In this document: positions 33,562 to 35,677 of the stretch, one piece after another
Numbering within the stretch: position 1 is the stretch's first letter
How the letters are laid out: each line of letters starts with the position of its first letter
Virus record (IMG/VR): IMGVR_UViG_3300047563_000022
Coordinates: 1 to 35,677 of that record
Direction: 5' to 3' (one strand)
From: a virus
Length of the DNA stretch: 35,677 nucleotides
Program-made: the position numbers and the translations under genes
Notes under the pieces: generated by a model
What the model saw: only the letters and a program-made list of their open reading frames with translations
Databases searched by the model: none
Told to the model about the DNA's origin: nothing

Positions 33562-34770
33562 ATGATTTTAGAAACATTGTATAAGCGTACCAAGACCGGC
33601 GCTATTCAGTATTACAAGGTTATTGTACATACTGGAGATATGGGTACTACCATAGTCAAAGAAACAGGACAATTAGGTACTACAAGTCCTGTATTTCACA
33701 GAGCATCTATTAATCAGGGTAAGAATATTGGTAAAGCCAATGAGACTACACCTGAAGAACAAGCAGAATCACAAGCTAAAAGTGATTGGCAAAAGAAGAA
33801 AGATGAAGGATATAAAAGCTTAGAAGATTTATGTATAGGTCATCAAAATGGGGGAGTGCATCATGGATTATTTACCATTAATGGTATTGTACAAGTTCCA
33901 GCTAAATCTTTACAAGAGGTGTTGGAATTAACTTTATCCAAGTTTAACACTGATGCTTCAGGTAACATTAAACCTATGTTAGCTAAGGATTACACTAAGG
34001 TAAAGAACATTCCATTTCCTGTGCTTGTACAACCTAAATTGGACGGTGTACGATGTTTACTTATACTGAATGAAGATGGAATGCAATTCTTATCCCGGTC
34101 AGGTAAGACTTACAATACATTAGGACATATAGAACAGACTATACCAACATTGGATGGTAAAATGTATCCTACAATCCTTGACGGCGAAATATACTCCGAT
34201 GAATTAAACTTCCAAGAGATAGTATCTGCTGTTAAAGCTCTTAAACCATCATCTGCACAACTTAAATACCGTGTATATGATGTAGTAAATGGAGATACAC
34301 AGGTAAAACGCATTGATTTTGCAGAATATATGGTTAAACATATAAATTCAGAGCATATTCAAAGCGTACTTACATCTAAAGTACATTCGATGGAAGAAGT
34401 TCATGCATTTCATAATAAATATGTACAAGATGGATATGAAGGTGCTATGATTCGTTTATTATCAGGTAAATACGGCCAAGGTCAGCGTTCTTCAGAGTTA
34501 CTCAAGGTAAAAGAGTTCGATGAAACAGAGTTCAAACATATAGCATGGGAATTCGGACAACGTGAAGAAGATTTGATTGCAGTATGCCATACTTTATCAG
34601 GTATAGAATTTAGAGCTAAAATGCAAGGTACAAGAGAACAGAAGAAACATATTTTGGATTTATACTCTGAATACAATCCTAAACGTGTACTTACGGTTAA
34701 GCATTTTGGTTATACTGATAACTCAGACATTCCCCGTTTTCCTGTGGGAAAAATTATCCGGGACTATTAG
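33562..34770 (+). CDS. ATP-dependent DNA ligase with WGR-like N-terminal domain, 402 aa
   Basis: This enzyme seals nicks using ATP. The nucleotidyltransferase motifs are all visible: motif I PKLDGVR with the adenylated lysine K159 and R164; motif Ia SRSGK (178-182); motif III ILDGEIY (DGE at 207-209); motif IV GYEGAMIR (E293); motif V LLKVKEF (K315, K317). The last 80 residues are the OB-fold part. Residues 1-90 contain GKNIGKANETTPEEQAESQA and resemble the WGR-like domain that precedes some phage and bacterial ligases and is thought to bind DNA. It ends in TAG, the only TAG stop seen here, and the branched RNA begins 12 bases later. Confidence 0.9.
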   Translation: MILETLYKRTKTGAIQYYKVIVHTGDMGTTIVKETGQLGTTSPVFHRASINQGKNIGKANETTPEEQAESQAKSDWQKKKDEGYKSLEDLCIGHQNGGVHHGLFTINGIVQVPAKSLQEVLELTLSKFNTDASGNIKPMLAKDYTKVKNIPFPVLVQPKLDGVRCLLILNEDGMQFLSRSGKTYNTLGHIEQTIPTLDGKMYPTILDGEIYSDELNFQEIVSAVKALKPSSAQLKYRVYDVVNGDTQVKRIDFAEYMVKHINSEHIQSVLTSKVHSMEEVHAFHNKYVQDGYEGAMIRLLSGKYGQGQRSSELLKVKEFDETEFKHIAWEFGQREEDLIAVCHTLSGIEFRAKMQGTREQKKHILDLYSEYNPKRVLTVKHFGYTDNSDIPRFPVGKIIRDY

Positions 34771-34781
34771 ACTCAACATAT

Positions 34782-34951
34782 TATACCATAACAAAGTACC
34801 GCACTAAGCTTACGACGGTAAGCCGTGGTCAAAACGGTGAAAAAGACTTAGTACCATAGGCTAATCATTCAGACACCATTAGGGTTTGAAATACCTGCTT
34901 ATGCAACGTCAGGACAAGCCGTACATTTAAGGCTTGTTATGGTATATTTTT
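34782..34951 (+). ncRNA. Branched ~170-nt structured RNA ending in a T-run
   Basis: TATACCATA (34782-34790) and TATGGTATA (34938-34946) form a perfect 9-bp closing stem, followed at once by TTTTT (34947-34951). Inside: ACTAAG (34803-34808) with CTTAGT (34847-34852), enclosing hairpins CTTAC/GTAAG (34809-34822) and CCGT/ACGG (34823-34837); CTAAT/ATTAG (34861-34882); and ACAAGCC/GGCTTGT (34914-34937), stacked directly on the closing stem. This is a multi-branched fold with its own terminator-like end. It starts 12 bases after the ligase stop, so it could be a processed 3' end or an independent RNA. No known family was recognised. Confidence 0.6.
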
Positions 34952-35030
34952 AAGCATTTACACATTGGATTAAATAACAATGGTGGTAGAGGTTGGGCAT
35001 GGTTGATAAGTGTAGTTATAGGTATCCTAT

Positions 35031-35067
35031 TTTGGTATTACATTATCAAACTCATTATATATTTTTG
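35031..35067 (+). promoter_or_regulatory. Promoter-like site before the large structured RNA
   Basis: TATTTTTG (35060-35067), followed by C, fully matches the Bacteroidota -7 box. A TTTG at 35031-35034 is 25 bases upstream, somewhat too far, so the -33 part is weak. Transcription would start near 35073, at the left edge of the structured region. Confidence 0.42.
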
Positions 35068-35072
35068 CAAAT

Positions 35073-35677
35073 GGTAACGTTTAGAGCGTAACTCTATTCG
35101 TAAAATCCTACGTTTTGGTTCACCTTTGGTAACAATCAAAGTCACGTTCGAGTCGTGAGTAGGGACAAGATGATAATAGCTCCCGAAATTCAAGCGGTCA
35201 AGTAAACTATTCAAAGTACACGAATAATGAAAAAGGTAAACAACGAGCATTATCTAAAAGAAGCATCTGAATTTGAAACTCAGAATACGAAGTGTTGGGC
35301 GTACTTCTCTGTCCACTATGGGCGGATAGCTTAAAATCTCCCAAAAATTATTAAACCTACCTTCTTACTCGAATAGAGTTGGAACTGCTGTTTAACCAGT
35401 TATTCTTAACAGGTTGATGTTGGTAGGTACATTATTGTATTGGACATAAAAGGTAAAACACTCTATACTTAGTTAGTGGTATAAGTGACCACAAACAATA
35501 CGATTGGAGTTTCACATGTAGAGAGCAGATGTCGGTAAGCCTGTCCTCGTATGTAAATTCATACAGGATGTATTCGTTGGTTCGGCTTCAACCATGTGAA
35601 CAAGTCCCGTCAAACAGGGAGTCCGAATGTACATAGGACAAACCAAGAGTTGGTATCATACAATATCTAACACGGGC
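35073..35677 (+). ncRNA. Large structured non-coding RNA, partial
   Basis: This stretch of 600 bases has no convincing gene and many helices. AACTCTATTCG (35090-35100) pairs with CGAATAGAGTT (35370-35380), an 11-bp helix across 270 bases. ACCTACC (35355-35361) pairs with GGTAGGT (35422-35428); TTCACATG (35511-35518) with CATGTGAA (35593-35600); and TGTCCT (35542-35547) with AGGACA (35635-35640). Hairpins include TCACG-TTCGAGT-CGTGA (35142-35158, a T-arm look-alike), TCTGA/TCAGA (35266-35284), GAAGT/ACTTC (35289-35307), GTGGT/ACCAC (35476-35492), TCCT-c-GTATG/CATAC-AGGA (35544-35568) and ACCAA-GAG-TTGGT (35642-35654). Large ornate RNAs (GOLLD, ROOL) are known in phages; this could be of that kind. 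The class and 3' end are unknown. Confidence 0.5.

Noticed and set aside
34931-35077. Open frame encoding a membrane-like peptide (GWAWLISVVIGILFWYYIIK)
   Set aside because: It has no ATG or GTG in frame (only a TTG at its far left end), overlaps the T-run of the branched RNA and the promoter-like box. It could be real with a non-standard start, but I cannot support it.
35107-35165. Possible tRNA around the hairpin TCACG-TTCGAGT-CGTGA with TCCTAC/GTAGGGA as acceptor
   Set aside because: The T-arm look is good, but there is no D-arm, the anticodon loop would have 8 bases, the variable region is almost absent and the acceptor stem needs a bulge. I treat it as part of the larger RNA.
35038-35250. 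Minus-strand open frame of 70 codons
   Set aside because: It lies across the structured region, has no recognisable features or operon context, and is within the length expected by chance.
34771-35677. Group I or group II intron
   Set aside because: I found no conserved group I core elements, no group II domain V pattern, no intron-encoded protein and no split exon.
1-35677. CRISPR array, insertion sequence, integrase or attachment sites
   Set aside because: No regularly spaced repeats, transposase or integrase motifs, or duplicated ends were seen.

Overview
The window is about 36 kb of an AT-rich, double-stranded DNA tailed phage of the crAss-like type (Crassvirales), which infect Bacteroidota. 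Three things support this. The gene order is PD-(D/E)XK nuclease, IHF/HU-like protein, TerL, portal, scaffold-like protein, major capsid protein, ring/adaptor proteins, tail fibres, a very long stabilisation/muzzle protein and large internal 'cargo' proteins. TerL has the atypical Walker A (KTRRAGFSY) seen in this group. Candidate promoters look like Bacteroidota -33/-7 promoters (TTTG or TTG, then TAnnTTTG) rather than E. coli sigma-70 promoters. The standard bacterial code fits almost every gene.

Layout. Positions 1-29417 are a single late (virion) block on the minus strand, read from right to left: packaging genes (29417-25398), head genes (25376-18920), connector/ring genes (18846-14506), fibres (14512-11959), the 1243-residue stabilisation protein (11958-8227), and four internal-protein genes. 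The last of these runs off the left edge after 1220 codons. Many genes overlap by ATGA or TAATG. The block is not one simple transcript: hairpin terminators at 20.17, 18.89 and 16.73 kb each sit next to a TAnnTTT(G/A) promoter-like box, so internal re-initiation is likely.

Positions 29418-29727 are a divergent control region with candidate promoters in both directions and two perfect palindromes. From 29728 rightward the genes are mostly on the plus strand: an unrecognised 197-residue protein, a DUF6011-like Cys-motif protein, several very small proteins, a lipoprotein, a periplasmic protein and an ATP-dependent DNA ligase. One gene points the other way (31503-31012). It encodes a RepL-like plasmid replication protein and lies beside a cluster of repeated TGTCC operator-like sites.

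The last 900 bases (34771-35677) have no convincing gene but are full of complementary segments. I read them as two RNAs: a compact branched RNA of about 170 nt closed by a 9-bp stem and ending in a T-run (34782-34951), and a much larger structured RNA starting near 35073, preceded by a promoter-like box and continuing past the window. A third structured segment lies at 32685-32866. These RNAs, and a conserved small gene at 18920-19168 split by an in-frame TAA at codon 6 (possibly an Acb2/Tad1-type anti-defence protein), are the most unusual parts of the window. All functional names come from reading the translated sequences; no database search was run.
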